Shown: positions 1 to 10,133, counted from the stretch's first letter. The stretch is 28,049 bases of DNA from Gnetum montanum (GCA_015680685.1 MNCI01006062.1:236174-264222), one strand, 5' to 3'. Notes: generated from the letters alone by a model not told the origin. Numbers and translations: made by a program.

Positions 1-782
1 TTCAATATTAACAGGGAGTATGCTCTTTTGTAGTAAATAATCACCTCCTTAGTTTTTATTCCAATCTTTATAACTTGACATTTTAGTTCTACTTTCCAAG
101 AAGACTTCAACATCAAGATTATTTATCATTGGCTTGCTTCCCATCAACTCACAATACTATAACTAGGGATTGTGCTAGCTTTGAACAAAATATTCCAATT
201 GTTCCATGTAATGGCCAAATGTGCCAACACTTAGTTTGTTGATCCTTGTACTTGAGGTAGAAGAAACATCATACAATTAGAAGCAACAATGATTACAATG
301 ATTTTCAAATGATTATAAAAAAGCTTGCACATTTCCTAGTAAGAATGATGTCTTCTTATAGCCACTATGTTTCCAAATTCATCTTGGAACTTGTGCAATA
401 GCTAGTTAACGGCCATGGTAGATGTCTTCTTCATGGTTGAGACATATTTCTCCATTTGGCCTCCATCTTGGAAAGACATCTTTGTCTAGTGAAAGATGTC
501 TTTTTGTAAATGACCTTCATTTTGGAAAGACACATTTGTTTAATAAAAGATGTCTACTTTTTTGTAGAGACATCTTTGCTTGTCCTACCTTTAATTCTAC
601 CAAGATGTCTATTACTTCCTTGATATGTCTTTCTTTGCTTTCTTTGCATTTTGATTTCTTTGTTTCTTGTCCATGATTTGCACTTTTGCATGATTCGATG
701 ATGTTAACTTTGCTTATAAGTTATTTGGTCTTTGTCCATATTCTTTGAATTCTTACATGTTCACTTGAGACCTTGTGGATGA
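1..782. other. Left flank of element 1, no gene recognised
   Basis: I see no convincing gene here. Between about 416 and 575 the DNA holds roughly two and a half diverged copies of a ~52-bp unit, each with a 'GGAAAGACA(T/C)' core and a following 'AAAGATGTCT' core (for example near 470 and 521). This repeat keeps a short frame open, which I do not take as a gene. The rest is AT-rich sequence of unknown origin, probably older transposon debris. The junction with element 1 is placed at 782/783, where the LTR terminus begins. Confidence 0.4.
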
Positions 783-1481
783 TGTGACGTCTGAAAACGT
801 CGATGGCTGGAACACTAAGAGGTCACCAGGTATACAGCCTAACCCTGAATCTATGAAAGGGAAGTGCTGGAGAAAATGGAAATGGGGTGCCCTGAATGGT
901 CTTGTCGATCAGATAGGGACTTACGTGGTGTTAAAACAACCGTGTGCGAGAAGAGTTTATACTACGTTACGCATGGGCATTGGGTCTAGCTAAGCTAGAG
1001 TGTAGTAGGATGTCCCAGCCTAAGAACAATGATGTGAACATGCAAACATGTTTGAAAAAAGTGAGAAAATACAAGTGTTATGATAAATGCCAAAAATAAA
1101 TGCTTGAGAAATGCAATATAGTTTGAGAACAGTAGTACATCGCCCCAAAAGAGTAAGCGTAGTTGATTCAAAAAGGGATACATAGTGTACAATAGGCGTA
1201 GTGGGAGTGTAGTCACAACCTCGATGGTGTCAGGTTGTGAAGTCTGGTGCTCACTGTGTTGGACTATGTGATGTTCTACAAGGCTGCAATGGGGATGTAG
1301 TGTACTGTGCGATGTAGTTGTGCCTCTCTACTGGTGTAGTGTGCTCTGGGTCTTATTTGCCTAGAGAGCTAAGTGCCAAGATGTCAAAGTGCCAAATGCC
1401 AAATGAAAATGTCAACTACCTTACTAGTGAGAAATGAATGCCAACCCTCTTCCCCTTCTTCTTCAAAAGAGGATGCAGGGG

Positions 1482-1490
1482 TATTTATAG
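1482..1490 (-). promoter_or_regulatory. TATA box of element 1 LTR
   Basis: The minus strand reads CTATAAATACC, the usual plant TATA form, about 560 bp from the LTR start. A purine-rich stretch follows in the transcribed direction. Its place inside the 3' LTR fits a U3/R boundary near 1450. The matching part of the 5' LTR is missing beyond 10583, so this copy's own 5' promoter is lost. Confidence 0.55.
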
Positions 1491-1603
1491 AGCTAGGGTT
1501 AGCCCAAAATGCTAATTAGGTTCCATGTGGTAGTGTGGTGGATGGGACCATGCTCGTCCCATATTACATGTAGGACATGGGATGCTGGCTGCTACACTGG
1601 ACA

Positions 1604-1870
1604 GGGTGCTACACTACAGTAGATATGGTGCTATGCTACATAGGATGACAAGGTGCTATGCTGCAGTAGACATGGTGCTATGCTACACAGCATGGCATGG
1701 TGCTACGCTATGCAGTGTGACAGGGTGCTACGCTATAGTAGACATGGTGCTATGCTATGCAACATGACAGGGTGCTATGCTACACAACATGATAGGGTGC
1801 TACACTACGCAACATGATAGGGTGCTATGCTGCAATAGACATGGTGCTATGCTACGCAGTGTGACAGCAT
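1604..1870. repeat. 47-bp minisatellite (25+22 bp dimers) in LTR
   Basis: A run of units with core 'GGTGCTA(T/C)GCTA' alternates between about 25 bp (beginning GACAGGGTGCTA or GATAGGGTGCTA) and about 22 bp (beginning ATGGTGCTA), forming a dimer of about 47 bp. About eleven monomers are visible. The last part loses the alternation and uses 25-bp units in a row. It lies in the U3 part of the element 1 LTR. The short frame open through it is a product of the repetition. Confidence 0.8.
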
Positions 1871-2052
1871 GACATGTGAATCTGCAGAAAGTGCTATGGA
1901 CTACACTCAACACTTAGAGAAATTTTGCAAATCTGGCAGTTGGAGCTGACTACACTCAACACTTGGAAAAATATGGACAAAGTGCCATCGTTTTGACACT
2001 TGGCCATATTTGCAGTCACGATGCCGAGACTCAAAATTTTGTGGTGTTTCAA

Positions 2053-2067
2053 TGGCCCTTCTTTGTT
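2053..2067 (-). promoter_or_regulatory. Polypurine tract of element 1
   Basis: The minus strand reads AACAAAGAAGGGCCA immediately before the LTR start. About 35 bp of sequence just upstream of it, around a TGGTGTTTTGTA core, is shared with the same position in element 2 (about 16815-16850). The tract primes plus-strand DNA synthesis in LTR retrotransposons. The conserved flank makes this a stronger call than purine content alone. Confidence 0.65.
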
Positions 2068-3250
2068 GACATTTGGAGGAGTGGCCTAAGAGACGTTGAC
2101 AAAGAATTACAAAACACCATAGAAAACATGTCACCAACATCACTTGTCGACACAAGATTGGATGTCATTTTACCATGCTCAAGAGTGATATGGGAATAAG
2201 GTTATGCTAAGGGACAAATGGGTATATAGGCAATGCTACAGAGATGAAATTTGAATTGTGGGAATGAAATGCAAATAGTGAACAATGGTGTAAGATGCAA
2301 ATTTAGCATGGCTGACAATGACCATGGCATGAAGTGGTTCACCCCTGAAATGTTGACCTCTTGTCAAAGTTCTTATGAGAGCATCCAAGTTAATCTAAGG
2401 CCAGGCCAGTTGCAAATTGGCAGCATTGTCAATTTGCTTGGGGATGTGGTTTTTGCCATTCTTTCTTTTTTTTCTTTTTTCTTTGCTACGAGGTGAACCT
2501 CTGTTGGGTTTGGCTTAATACTGAATACTAGCTATAAGGGGTGGGCCATCAAGTAGATGGGCTTTTCTTTGATGCAACCACATTGCATTTGTAGGATAGA
2601 TGTTTACTCCCAAGGATGAGTTGTGTTACAGCCATTTAGGGCTTTGACCAGCCCACAAAGGCTCCCCATGGAACAAGTTGCATTACGTTCATCATGAGTT
2701 TAGTGGTTGATGTGAAGAGAATGCCATATGTGTCACAGTGCATATGCATAAGAGGGATGTGAAATCATGAGTATGTGGAGGATGCGAGGATATTGGGATG
2801 AAGGAGTGGATGTATGTAGGCTATAACAGGAATGAGGGGGATGTGCACTCTTGAGTGACTTAACTAGTCCAATCATGCACATTGGAATAATGTGACAACT
2901 GGCTGCTGCAATGAGATGCATCTTTGCATGACCACCTCTAAGGCCTCATCCTACAAACACAAATCCAAGAAGATAAGAAAACCACACAACATGAAATCCC
3001 AATTTAAATGTCAGATGTGAAGATGCTGCATGTGCTAGATGCAAAGATGTTGTAAATGTGTCAAATGTTGTGCCAGTTGCAAGTGCTCAAGAAGCCAGTG
3101 CAAGTGCCAAGGCGATGATGTTGTGAGTCTTCTAAAGGTTGTGCTAATGGCAAGTGCTCCAAAAGATGATCAGGATGGTGGGAGGTGATGATGCTATGAG
3201 TGCTCCCAAGGCTTTCACCAATGGCAAGTGCTCGAATAGATTAGTAACAT
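2068..3250 (-). other. 3' internal non-coding region of element 1
   Basis: In an intact element pol would lie in or upstream of this stretch, but I see no RT, RNase H or integrase motif on either strand. It holds a pyrimidine run at 2459-2482 and three spaced copies of a 'GCAAGTGCTC' core near 3085, 3150 and 3225, about 70-75 bp apart. Only the last ~130 bp next to the polypurine tract match element 2. The rest is unassigned and may be a substitute for the missing pol. Confidence 0.45.
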
Positions 3251-3532
3251 GCTAGTTTAAAGTCTTGGCAAACTGTGAACCCAGTTTAAAGTCTTGGCAG
3301 ACCATGATGTGCTAGTTTATATTCCTAGAAGACTTTTGGATGCTAGTTTAATGTCATGACCCAAGGACGAGCTATTGTGCTAGTTTAATGTCATGACCCA
3401 AGGACGAGCTATGCCAGTTTATAGTCATAGCAGACTATCTATGCCAGTTTATAGTCATAGTGGACTATTTGTGCTAGTTTATAGTCATAGGGGACTATTT
3501 GTGCTAGTTTATAGTCATAGCAGACTATTTGT
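3251..3532 (-). repeat. Cluster of nine 30-37 bp repeats (ten-codon unit)
   Basis: Units start at about 3251, 3280, 3311, 3342, 3379, 3413, 3443, 3473 and 3503, each opening with G(C/T)(T/C)AGTTTA on the plus strand. The last four are exactly 30 bp and nearly identical. The units at 3342 and 3379 are a perfect 34-bp match at a 37-bp spacing. On the minus strand a 30-bp unit reads as a ten-residue peptide of the form QIVCYDYKLA, with two stops in the set. Single copies lie at 3715 and 5169 and three more at 6616-6705. The same unit occurs in element 2 at 12870-12955 and 16696-16745. Confidence 0.85.
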
Positions 3533-3720
3533 GCTTACCTTGTTTGTGTAAGGTGCGATGCTGCATGCATAGTTATGCTGTGTACTTGCAAGGTCCTACA
3601 AAAATCAACTAGGAGAACAACATCAAGTGGCAACTATTGTAAATAGAGTTGAAATGCACAAATGAAAGAAAAGCAATGCAAAAAGTGATAGTTTTAGGTC
3701 ATTCTAGGTCATAGGCTAGT

Positions 3721-4560
3721 TTAAGTCCTTTTCAGGCCATGTGTTTTTTGTTGTCTTTTTTTTTTTATGTTTTTTAAATGCAATGCATAAGCTAAGTAGA
3801 TGGATGTGTAAACAAAGAAAAGTAGTGTGTAAACTAGGCAAGTAGGTAAAATGTAAATGCATGAACAAATGCAACCCAAGAAAAAAACCAAAAATGCATG
3901 GCCAATGGAGGCAAGGGGTGAGCTAGTACTTAACATGTTTTTGGCCAAGGAAAAGTCTTGATCACATAGTTTCTTCCTAATTAGGTGTGGATTAGGGGGT
4001 GTGAAAGGCTTAGGATCCTCTAGGAGGCTATTGGCTTCAACCACTTTTTTGAGTGTACCACCAAGAAATTCTTCTTTCGAAACTTTTGCCATGTCCATGT
4101 CATGGATAGTCAAAGAGGAAGCATTATCACCATGGATGATAACTTGACCACCTTCATATGGAAGGTGGATTTCTTGGTGGATGAGAGAGGAGATGGCCCT
4201 TAATTAAGCTAGGCAAGGACTACCTAGAATTATGTTGAAACATGGCATCTCCTCTATGATAGTGAAAATTGCATTGGTGGGGAATTGCTCTCCTACCACA
4301 AAGGCTAGGTTGATTGTACCCTTGATAGTGACACATGATCTATTGAAGGACTTGAAACATGTGATTTTGGTTGGCCTGATCAAGTCTACCAAGCTTAGTT
4401 TATCGATGATGGAGTACAAGACTATGTTTGTTGCTACACCATCATCGACATGGACTCTGCAGATAGTGCACTGCCCAACACAAATGCTAATGGATAGTGG
4501 AGCTGTAGTGACCTCCCCTCATTCAGGGTTGACTTTGACTACATTGTCGTGGAACACTAG
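3721..4560 (-). pseudogene. Aspartic protease of element 1 with C-terminal extension
   Basis: Retropepsin-like protease that would cut the Gag-Pol polyprotein. Reading leftward from about 4560, an active-site region VDDGVATN (near 4445-4470) keeps the Asp and Gly of the D-x-G-A/S pattern but has Val in the third position. It is followed by a long open run with the C-terminal hallmark FNIILGSPCL (about 4206-4236), matching the usual NxxLGRPWL. One stop separates this from 4113-3721. That segment begins with an acidic stretch common after Tat-type proteases and ends in a low-complexity, hydrophobic and then basic tail. No RT follows. Stops upstream and at about 4203 make it a pseudogene. Family assignment is good; the exact limits are not. 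Confidence 0.7.
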
Positions 4561-5168
4561 GAATGTTGAACTCGATTCTTGTGGTGTATGGGGCAACATT
4601 GTTGCATGGATGGATGCCTCATTTGCAGGGATGTCCTTTGTAATAGAAATGGAGGCCAAGATCTAGGTCAATGCTTGGCAATGAGAAAATGAGGTCATGA
4701 CTAGGATGTACAAGCTCAATGTGGTGTTCTTTTTCTTGAGTGTTTGTTTCACCTAGGTTAGTATAGCTATGAAGTCCTTGTCATTAGCTATTGTGTTGGC
4801 CTTGATTTCCTCCATGTAGCTTGAGAGATAGATCTATCGGGGAGGGAACTTGGGCTCGGTTTGCTTTTCCTACTTGGATGTAGGGGCCCCAATGTTTGGT
4901 TGTTTCTTGTTGATTATAGCCTTTACTTTAGCCATGGGGGTCGTGAGGCACTGATTCGTCCTCTTGCACCACCATTTGGCACTAATGGGATCAACCCTTG
5001 AAGGAGGAGGGACTGAGGGGTTGCCCACTATTGGGCTTCAAGTAGGTGAGGGGCCATCACATTGTGGCATCCTTATGACAAATGGTGATTTAGGAGTTGT
5101 TGTGTGACCAACTCGTTATGGCATCTTGATGGTGAAAGGTTGCTTACAGGTTGTTGTTGCTGTGTCAT

Positions 5169-5198
5169 GCTAATTTAATGTCTTAGCGAATGGTTGCT
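5169..5198 (-). repeat. Single copy of the 30-bp repeat between gag and PR
   Basis: The plus strand reads GCTAATTTAATGTCTTAGCG. Read on the minus strand it gives a decayed version of the ten-codon unit ending in DIKLA. It shows that the unit is dispersed through the gag-PR region as well as clustered. Confidence 0.55.
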
Positions 5199-5199
5199 C

Positions 5200-7335
5200 T
5201 AGAACCTTGATCACAAAGGATGTTGTGGATGCTCGAGGTGGCACTTTGATAACAAAGGGATGCCTCTTGCTTAAGGAGGCTAAGGAAACCCTTGCCTAGT
5301 TAAGAGGCACACAGATCACAAAAGGTTTTTTCACAAGTTTGGGCTTGCCACCTATGTTAATGAAATTTATGACATAGGAGGCATCATCTATGTTGGATTG
5401 ACTTGCCATGTTGATCACTAGTTGGCCTTCTTTGCAGGTCATCCTGCAAAGCATGATAGTTGTTCATACTGTGAATAGCCAAGTGGTGGTAATGACACTA
5501 TTGGTCCTATTTAAAATGTGGTGCGACTAGGGGCTTGTTTAGTACCGCTAATGTGGGGTTCCTTAGTAGTTCGCAGTACCTATCATGTTTTTGGCATATA
5601 ATCACCAATACGTGTTTGTGTTGGATTTTCCCAGCTTTCAAGAGTCACTCCAGTAGTTTAGAGGGTTCCATTGATAGTGGTGTATACTTTGAGCGGTCCT
5701 TGTGCTAAAAGTTAGGCCTTGGGGTGACCCTTGCCGATGTAGGCGAGTTGGCACTAGAGTTGGTGATTTTATCAGCTAGGGCCTTGGGATGCTTAGTTGT
5801 TGGGCCTTAGTTGGTTACTTTTGTGCTTGTGGCCACTGTTGCCACTGTTATGTTTTGCTTGCAATTTTCATGGTTTTTGTAGGCCACATAGGCTGGGTCA
5901 TTGCTAGCTTGTGCTGCTTCCTCTATGACTTTTGTTTGGGAAAAGGCTTGGCTAAGAGACTTTCGAGCTAGATAATATAGTTTGGACTTAATGAAGTCAT
6001 TTACTACACCTTTGAAGATGGCCAATAGATGTGTCTTCACTAAGGGTTCATGCATTTCACTCAATGCAATATTCCAATGTTAGAGGAATTTTGGCATAAG
6101 CTTTAGAGGCCCCTGCTTAACTTGCATCAGCTGGTTGAAAGTTGCTTTAGGCTTTAGGTTATACTTGATGTGTGTCACAAACTGACTTATGAAATCCTCC
6201 AAAGAGGAGATTGAGGCCTTGGGTAGCGTGCGATACCAGTCTAAGGTCTAGTCCATGAGTGACATTGGGAACATGCGCATGATGGTGTGTGGCCAGGCTT
6301 GAAGAAGTAGAAACTTGGATTGAAATGCAACCAAGTGTGCATTGGGATCTCCTTCACCATTATACTTGGTGAATTATGGCAGCTAGACCCCGTTCGGGAG
6401 AGTTAGAGGAGGTACCGTAGGACTAATGAGGTCGTCTCCATAGTTCACCACTTTCATGGTGTTAGAGGAGGTAGCCTTGAGTCAGTTGATCTCCTCTGTC
6501 AAGCTTTGGATCAACTGGAATGCCTGATCCAAGCTTGGGAATGTGCCAACTGATTGCATTAGCTGGGCTTATGTTGGTTGTATAGCATAAGGTAGAATTT
6601 TTGGTTGTGGAGTTTGCTAGTTTTAGTCGTAGCAGATGATTGTTGTTAGTTTAACGTTGTAGCAGACAGGTGTTGCCAGTTTAACATCATAGAAAATGGT
6701 TGTTGATGTGTTGGCTAAGCGATGGGTGTGGTGATTGAAGTAGGCCACACATGAGTGGGTCTAACGATCACCACAGATGCCAATGAGATAGGTAGGATGT
6801 AGGATGCTTGATTTGTTTGGGGCTAAGAGGTGGTCCTTGCATGAGCATAGTGTTGGGAAAATGCATTAGTTGCTTGCGAGGAAGGATGAATTGACATGGT
6901 CACCATCTAAGGGAGGATGGGTGGACCGAACCAAGGAGGGGCTATACTATGAAGTGGCTATTAGAAGATGATGTAGAGGGGGATCTTGCGCTTGGAGTGG
7001 GCCTCAAACTCATCTTCTCCCTTCTGTGAGGCTTCCTTGTAGGTTTTCCTTGCATCATGCTTATTTGCATAGATGAGTTGGGACAAAAATTGGTGGTAGG
7101 AATCCATGAGTGGGATTATGTCAAACAAGGAGGGGTTGTACTCCCATCCATTCTAGTGGACTCGTTCATAGTTTTGTTTTGCCTCCAAATCAAGGTAATC
7201 CACTGGTAATCCTACTTGGATTTTGGCACAAACAAAATTGTATTTTTCGTGGCTTAGTGAGGCATGCTTTGGCTAGATTGTAGTGTTAAATGTGTTAGAC
7301 ACCAATGTGGAAGCTTGATCTGGATTCATATTCAT
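5200..7335 (-). pseudogene. gag of element 1, degenerate
   Basis: Structural protein gene that would form the virus-like particle. The likely start is a pair of ATGs at 7335 and 7329 (minus strand), followed by a frame that crosses several stops. Around 6235-6180 the minus strand gives WYRTLPKASISSLEDF, the signature of the plant Retrotrans_gag domain. An open run follows at 6064-5807, typical of the helical part of Tat-type gag. Farther down (about 5460-5510) a CxYH...H...C/Y pattern looks like a decayed zinc knuckle of the Tat type. Three copies of the ten-codon repeat lie inside it at 6616-6705. Many in-frame stops rule out function. The C-terminal limit is uncertain because gag and protease are probably one frame in this family. 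Confidence 0.75.
6616..6705 (-). repeat. Three 30-bp repeats inside gag
   Basis: Units start near 6616, 6645 and 6675. On the minus strand they read as ten-codon units with cores FYDVKLA, VCYNVKLT and a third broken by stops. They share period, sense and core with the cluster at 3251-3532. They lie in the linker between the gag N-terminus and the WYRTLP capsid region. Confidence 0.75.
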
Positions 7336-7371
7336 AGATTGCGTTGTGAGAATTGTTGTTTGCAGAAAATT

Positions 7372-7510
7372 GCTAACTTTGAAAACTACAAAAAAAGACT
7401 AAGTCTACTGGTAGCAAAAAAGTGGTTAAGTATAAAAATGTAGAAAAATGGCTAGGTGTAAAAATGTAGAAAAAATGCTAAGTATGAAAACTGCTAAAAA
7501 TGGCCAACTC
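7372..7510 (-). repeat. Short leader repeats upstream of gag
   Basis: Four to five degenerate ~24-27 bp units built on 'AAAAATG(T)...CTA(A/G)GT(A/G)' (for example around 7425, 7450 and 7475) sit just upstream of the gag start. They are purine-rich on the plus strand. No function is apparent. Confidence 0.55.
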
Positions 7511-8763
7511 TGGTGCTACACTCACTATGTTGGAGCTTGGTATTGTTGGCGACCATTTGGGATGTGGCCACCAATGAGTGTCCTCGAACAAGATTTAGGT
7601 GCTTGCTAGTCTCTGGCAACACCAAGGCCCAGATACCTCCAAATAGACGCAGTAGTTAATGTGAGTATGTGTATGTGCTGTTGTGGTGTGCGGTTGTGAA
7701 AAATGAAACGATTGTGTTGTGTGTAAACTACAAATGACTTATCTTAAAGAGATTCAGCCAACTTTGCCAAGTACTGTGAGTTGTTGAGAGTTCCTATTTT
7801 GTTCTATTGCCTAGTCTAAGTGGTCCTTATAATACCTACTTGTAACAAATAAACTTCTGCAAAAAAAAATTGAGCACAACTCTACGAATCTACTTCTAAT
7901 TTTCCCCAGAGAAAGAGATAGTTCCACGAGAAAACTAGAAATAAAGCAAGATTCAATGGAAATAGACAGAAAAGAAAGCAGATTTGCATGGACCTCAAAT
8001 ATTTAAACAAGGTAAAATGACACGAGTAAACACTTCGCAATAAAGCTATCCCAAATTCAATGACTATGAATTGTTCAAACGTCCAAGGCTCAAATAAGCA
8101 ATTTCTTCAAGACAATCCTACTATGCTACCAAAAAATTGCTACGTAAACTACCACGTACAAGACTCCATTTTGGCTAGATAACGGATGTCAAAACTTGCA
8201 TTCAATAGAACCTTCAAAAGACTTGACAATTTTTTATTGAAATATCATGAAGATTCACTTTAAAGATAAAAAGAAGCTATTCTGGTCCCATCAAAATACC
8301 AAAGATTTTCTAAACCCTCTTGACTATTGAATCGNACTACCTAAACCACTAACTAAACAATTTAAAAAAAATAAAAATAAAACATAACTCACAGGACTAT
8401 GACAAAGAGGCTGAAATCTTTTCTTTAGCAAGCCATCTTACAAGCAATCGTTCACAATTTCTTCTTTACAATGCTCTTCTCCCAAGACTCAAAGTGTGTC
8501 TCCAAGTGAGAGCCCAAGTATGTGATACCAAAAATGAGATCCCAAGTATGTTTATAGGTGTTTTTGTTTTTGCTATAGAATTTTTTGCATATTATCATCC
8601 ACAACCACAGGCACAGGTGCAGGCATTGTAGAGGAGATAATTCGGACCTCTGGCTCGCTTTCCTGCACTGCTGGTCCACACAGCATGGCTACCAACGCGG
8701 TACTTAGGGCATCAAAATGCCAAAAACGTGGCAAGCACGGCAACGTTCGCAACGTCGATGATG

Positions 8764-8878
8764 TTGCTGCCATGCATCATTATCTGCAACATAGTTGTCG
8801 CCATTCATCATTATCTACAACATAGTTGCTGCCATGCATCATTATTTGCAACAGAGTTACCGCCATGTACTGCTGAAC
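8764..8878. repeat. 31-bp minisatellite, 3.7 copies
   Basis: Units begin at 8764, 8795, 8826 and 8857 with TTG(C/T)(T/C)GCCAT and share the core CATCATTAT(C/T)TGCAACA. The first three are full length and differ at only a few positions; the fourth is partial. It lies directly upstream of the PPR-like fragment. Confidence 0.85.
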
Positions 8879-8989
8879 AATGATGTCTTTTCTTGAAACC
8901 TATTTGCACATCCATTACCGGGTGTTGCGTCCACCGCTTGCATTTCAGCCCTGTTTCGCTTATCAGATTTTGTTGCAACTTGTTACTTC

Positions 8990-9153
8990 ACAAAACCTAT
9001 TAAACCACCTGCTGTTACATGCCTTGGCTACGAAATTAAGATTCACAAATGTTATGGTTACAGATTCATTGTTTATCAGTATGTCAAAACAGAGAAACTA
9101 AACCTTGCACGGCAAGCATTTGATGAAATTCCCAAGCAAAATATGAGGTTATC
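8990..9153 (+). pseudogene. Pentatricopeptide-repeat (PPR) gene fragment
   Basis: PPR proteins bind organellar RNA in plants. Here the plus strand reads LHALATKLRFTNVMVTDSLF (about 9018-9077) and then, after a one-base frame change near 9077-9083, YVKTEKLNLARQAFDEIPKQ (about 9080-9139). This is the pattern of a plant PPR unit: a helix with VxDSLI(D/x)(M/V)YxK, then G/KxLxxARxxFDEMPxxN. The match covers about one to one and a half repeats, whereas whole proteins have ten or more. A stop follows shortly. It is a transposed or duplicated scrap of a PPR gene, not a working gene. Upstream sequence (8880-8990) is open in frame but not recognisable as PPR. Confidence 0.65.
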
Positions 9154-9461
9154 CTAGCAGTTCTTAACATTTTTTTTATCGGCAAGCATAGCCTTCATGA
9201 TTTCACTTTTAATTACCATATGGCCATTCACCACAACGTCGCTTTCAGAATAAGCATACCATCTTTCCAACTTCTAGAAAACGTTTAGCAATCCCAATGC
9301 CCGAACTATGCCACATTATAATGTAAGATGCGCCTTTGTTCCTGAGATTATTTACCACGGTATAAAACCTCTTCTCACTACAGGATTAAATATCGGTATC
9401 CCTATTCCTTGGTTTCAATTGAATTTGGCCTACATGAAAATCAGGACTGATCCTATCTCCA

Positions 9462-9695
9462 TTAATATTTACCGTCAATATGCTTGTGTGACCAAGCCAT
9501 GTACATTTCCATGGTTACCACTACCATTGAACCATCTCTGAGCTCATAAACTGGTTGAATTAAACCCTTTCTAAATGTCCTCCCAATAAGCATCGCATAA
9601 ATATGCCAGAATATTGCACTCTTTGGTGGATGTATAAGGTTAAAAAAAATGTGTTTCATCACCGTCTGACTTACATGAATCTTTAGTAAATTCAA
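9462..9695 (-). other. Unrecognised open stretch, possibly gene-derived
   Basis: A minus-strand frame of about 77 residues contains PPKSAIFWHIYAMLIGRTF and then KGLIQPVYEL, loosely like the helix pattern of a PPR unit but without its key residues. Past its stop a coding-like run continues in another frame to about 9290. I cannot name it. It may come from the same source as the PPR fragment, but on the opposite strand. Confidence 0.25.
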
Positions 9696-9776
9696 GCATT
9701 ATTCTTCTTCTTCTTTTTCTTTTTTAAAAAAACTGAAACTCTTGTTCCATGAAATGGCCTAAAATATGCCAACAGG

Positions 9777-10030
9777 TACACTCACTACATTGGAGCTTGC
9801 TATGCTAGAGCTTGCTACACTATAGCTTGCCATACTTACTATGCTAGAGCTTGCTATGCTATAGTTTGTCACACTCACTACGCTAGAGCTTGCTATGCTA
9901 TAGCTTGTCATGCTCGCTACGCTAGAGCTTGCTATGCTATAGCTTGTCATGCTCGCTACGCTAGAGCTTGCTACATTGGAGCTTGCTATGCTATAGCTTG
10001 TCAAGCTTGCTACGTTGGAGCTTACTACGC
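9777..10030 (-). repeat. 39-bp minisatellite in element 1 leader
   Basis: About six units of 39 bp, each made of three 13-bp blocks of the form 'GCTA(T/C)GCTA(T/G)AGCTT'. Because 39 is thirteen codons, the minus strand stays open as a Ser-rich peptide repeat (MTSYSIASSSVAS). It starts about 80 bp downstream of the PBS-like site, so it belongs to the untranslated leader. A last unit edge reappears at about 7516-7540 on the other side of the 2.2-kb segment. Confidence 0.8.
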
Positions 10031-10111
10031 TCTGACAACTTGTTACATTCTCTAGAACATCTAGATTTTTGACTAAGTGCTAATCAAAAATGCAGATAGA
10101 AATGGTTCAGG

Positions 10112-10128
10112 CCCTCCTTCTAGTGCCA
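10112..10128 (-). promoter_or_regulatory. Primer-binding-site-like sequence of element 1
   Basis: The minus strand reads TGGCACTAGAAGGAGGG, beginning with the TGG expected of a site complementary to a tRNA CCA end, and starts five bases from the inferred LTR end at 10134. Spacing and start fit a PBS. I cannot name the priming tRNA with confidence; a TGGCGCTAG-type site after CpG decay is likely. Confidence 0.6.
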
Positions 10129-10133
10129 GAAAC

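Larger units (their letters stand above)
783..2051 (-). repeat. 3' LTR of element 1
   Basis: On the minus strand the LTR starts with TGAAACACC at 2051, directly after the polypurine tract, and ends ...GACGTCACA at 783, giving TG...CA ends and about 1.27 kb. Bases 783-1230 are repeated at 10134-10583 with about 80-85% identity by eye. It contains a minus-strand TATA box (1482-1490) and a minisatellite (about 1604-1870). The start is supported by the equivalent junction in element 2 at 16882, where the same polypurine tract is followed by TAAAACACT. The exact termini are inferred, not proven by a target-site duplication. Confidence 0.68.
7560..9770. other. Foreign ~2.2-kb segment in the leader of element 1
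   Basis: This block separates two parts of the element 1 leader. Both edges carry nearly the same sequence: TACACTCACTATGTTGGAGC at about 7516-7535 and TACACTCACTACATTGGAGC at about 9777-9796, both belonging to the leader minisatellite. Inside, sequence character changes: CpG is less depleted (notably 8640-8770), a PPR-like fragment lies at about 8990-9153, and a 31-bp minisatellite at 8764-8878. Two minus-strand open stretches (8773-8573, beginning with ATG; 9695-9462) have coding-like composition, but I do not recognise them. One ambiguous base lies at 8335. It could be an insertion of gene-derived DNA or a join made by assembly. Confidence 0.5.

Noticed and set aside
1907-2496. Open frames on both strands read as small genes
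   Set aside because: They overlap the LTR and polypurine tract of element 1, oppose each other and have no recognisable domain.
3251-3532. CRISPR-like 30-bp direct repeats
   Set aside because: Units abut with no unique spacers, vary among themselves, and lie in a plant retrotransposon.
3721-3890. Membrane-spanning segment after the element 1 protease (env-like)
   Set aside because: The hydrophobic run comes from T-rich low-complexity DNA and ends in a poly-A-derived lysine run.
4232-4666. Plus-strand 144-residue frame as a protein gene
   Set aside because: It is the complement of the minus-strand protease, whose LGxPxL hallmark is clear.
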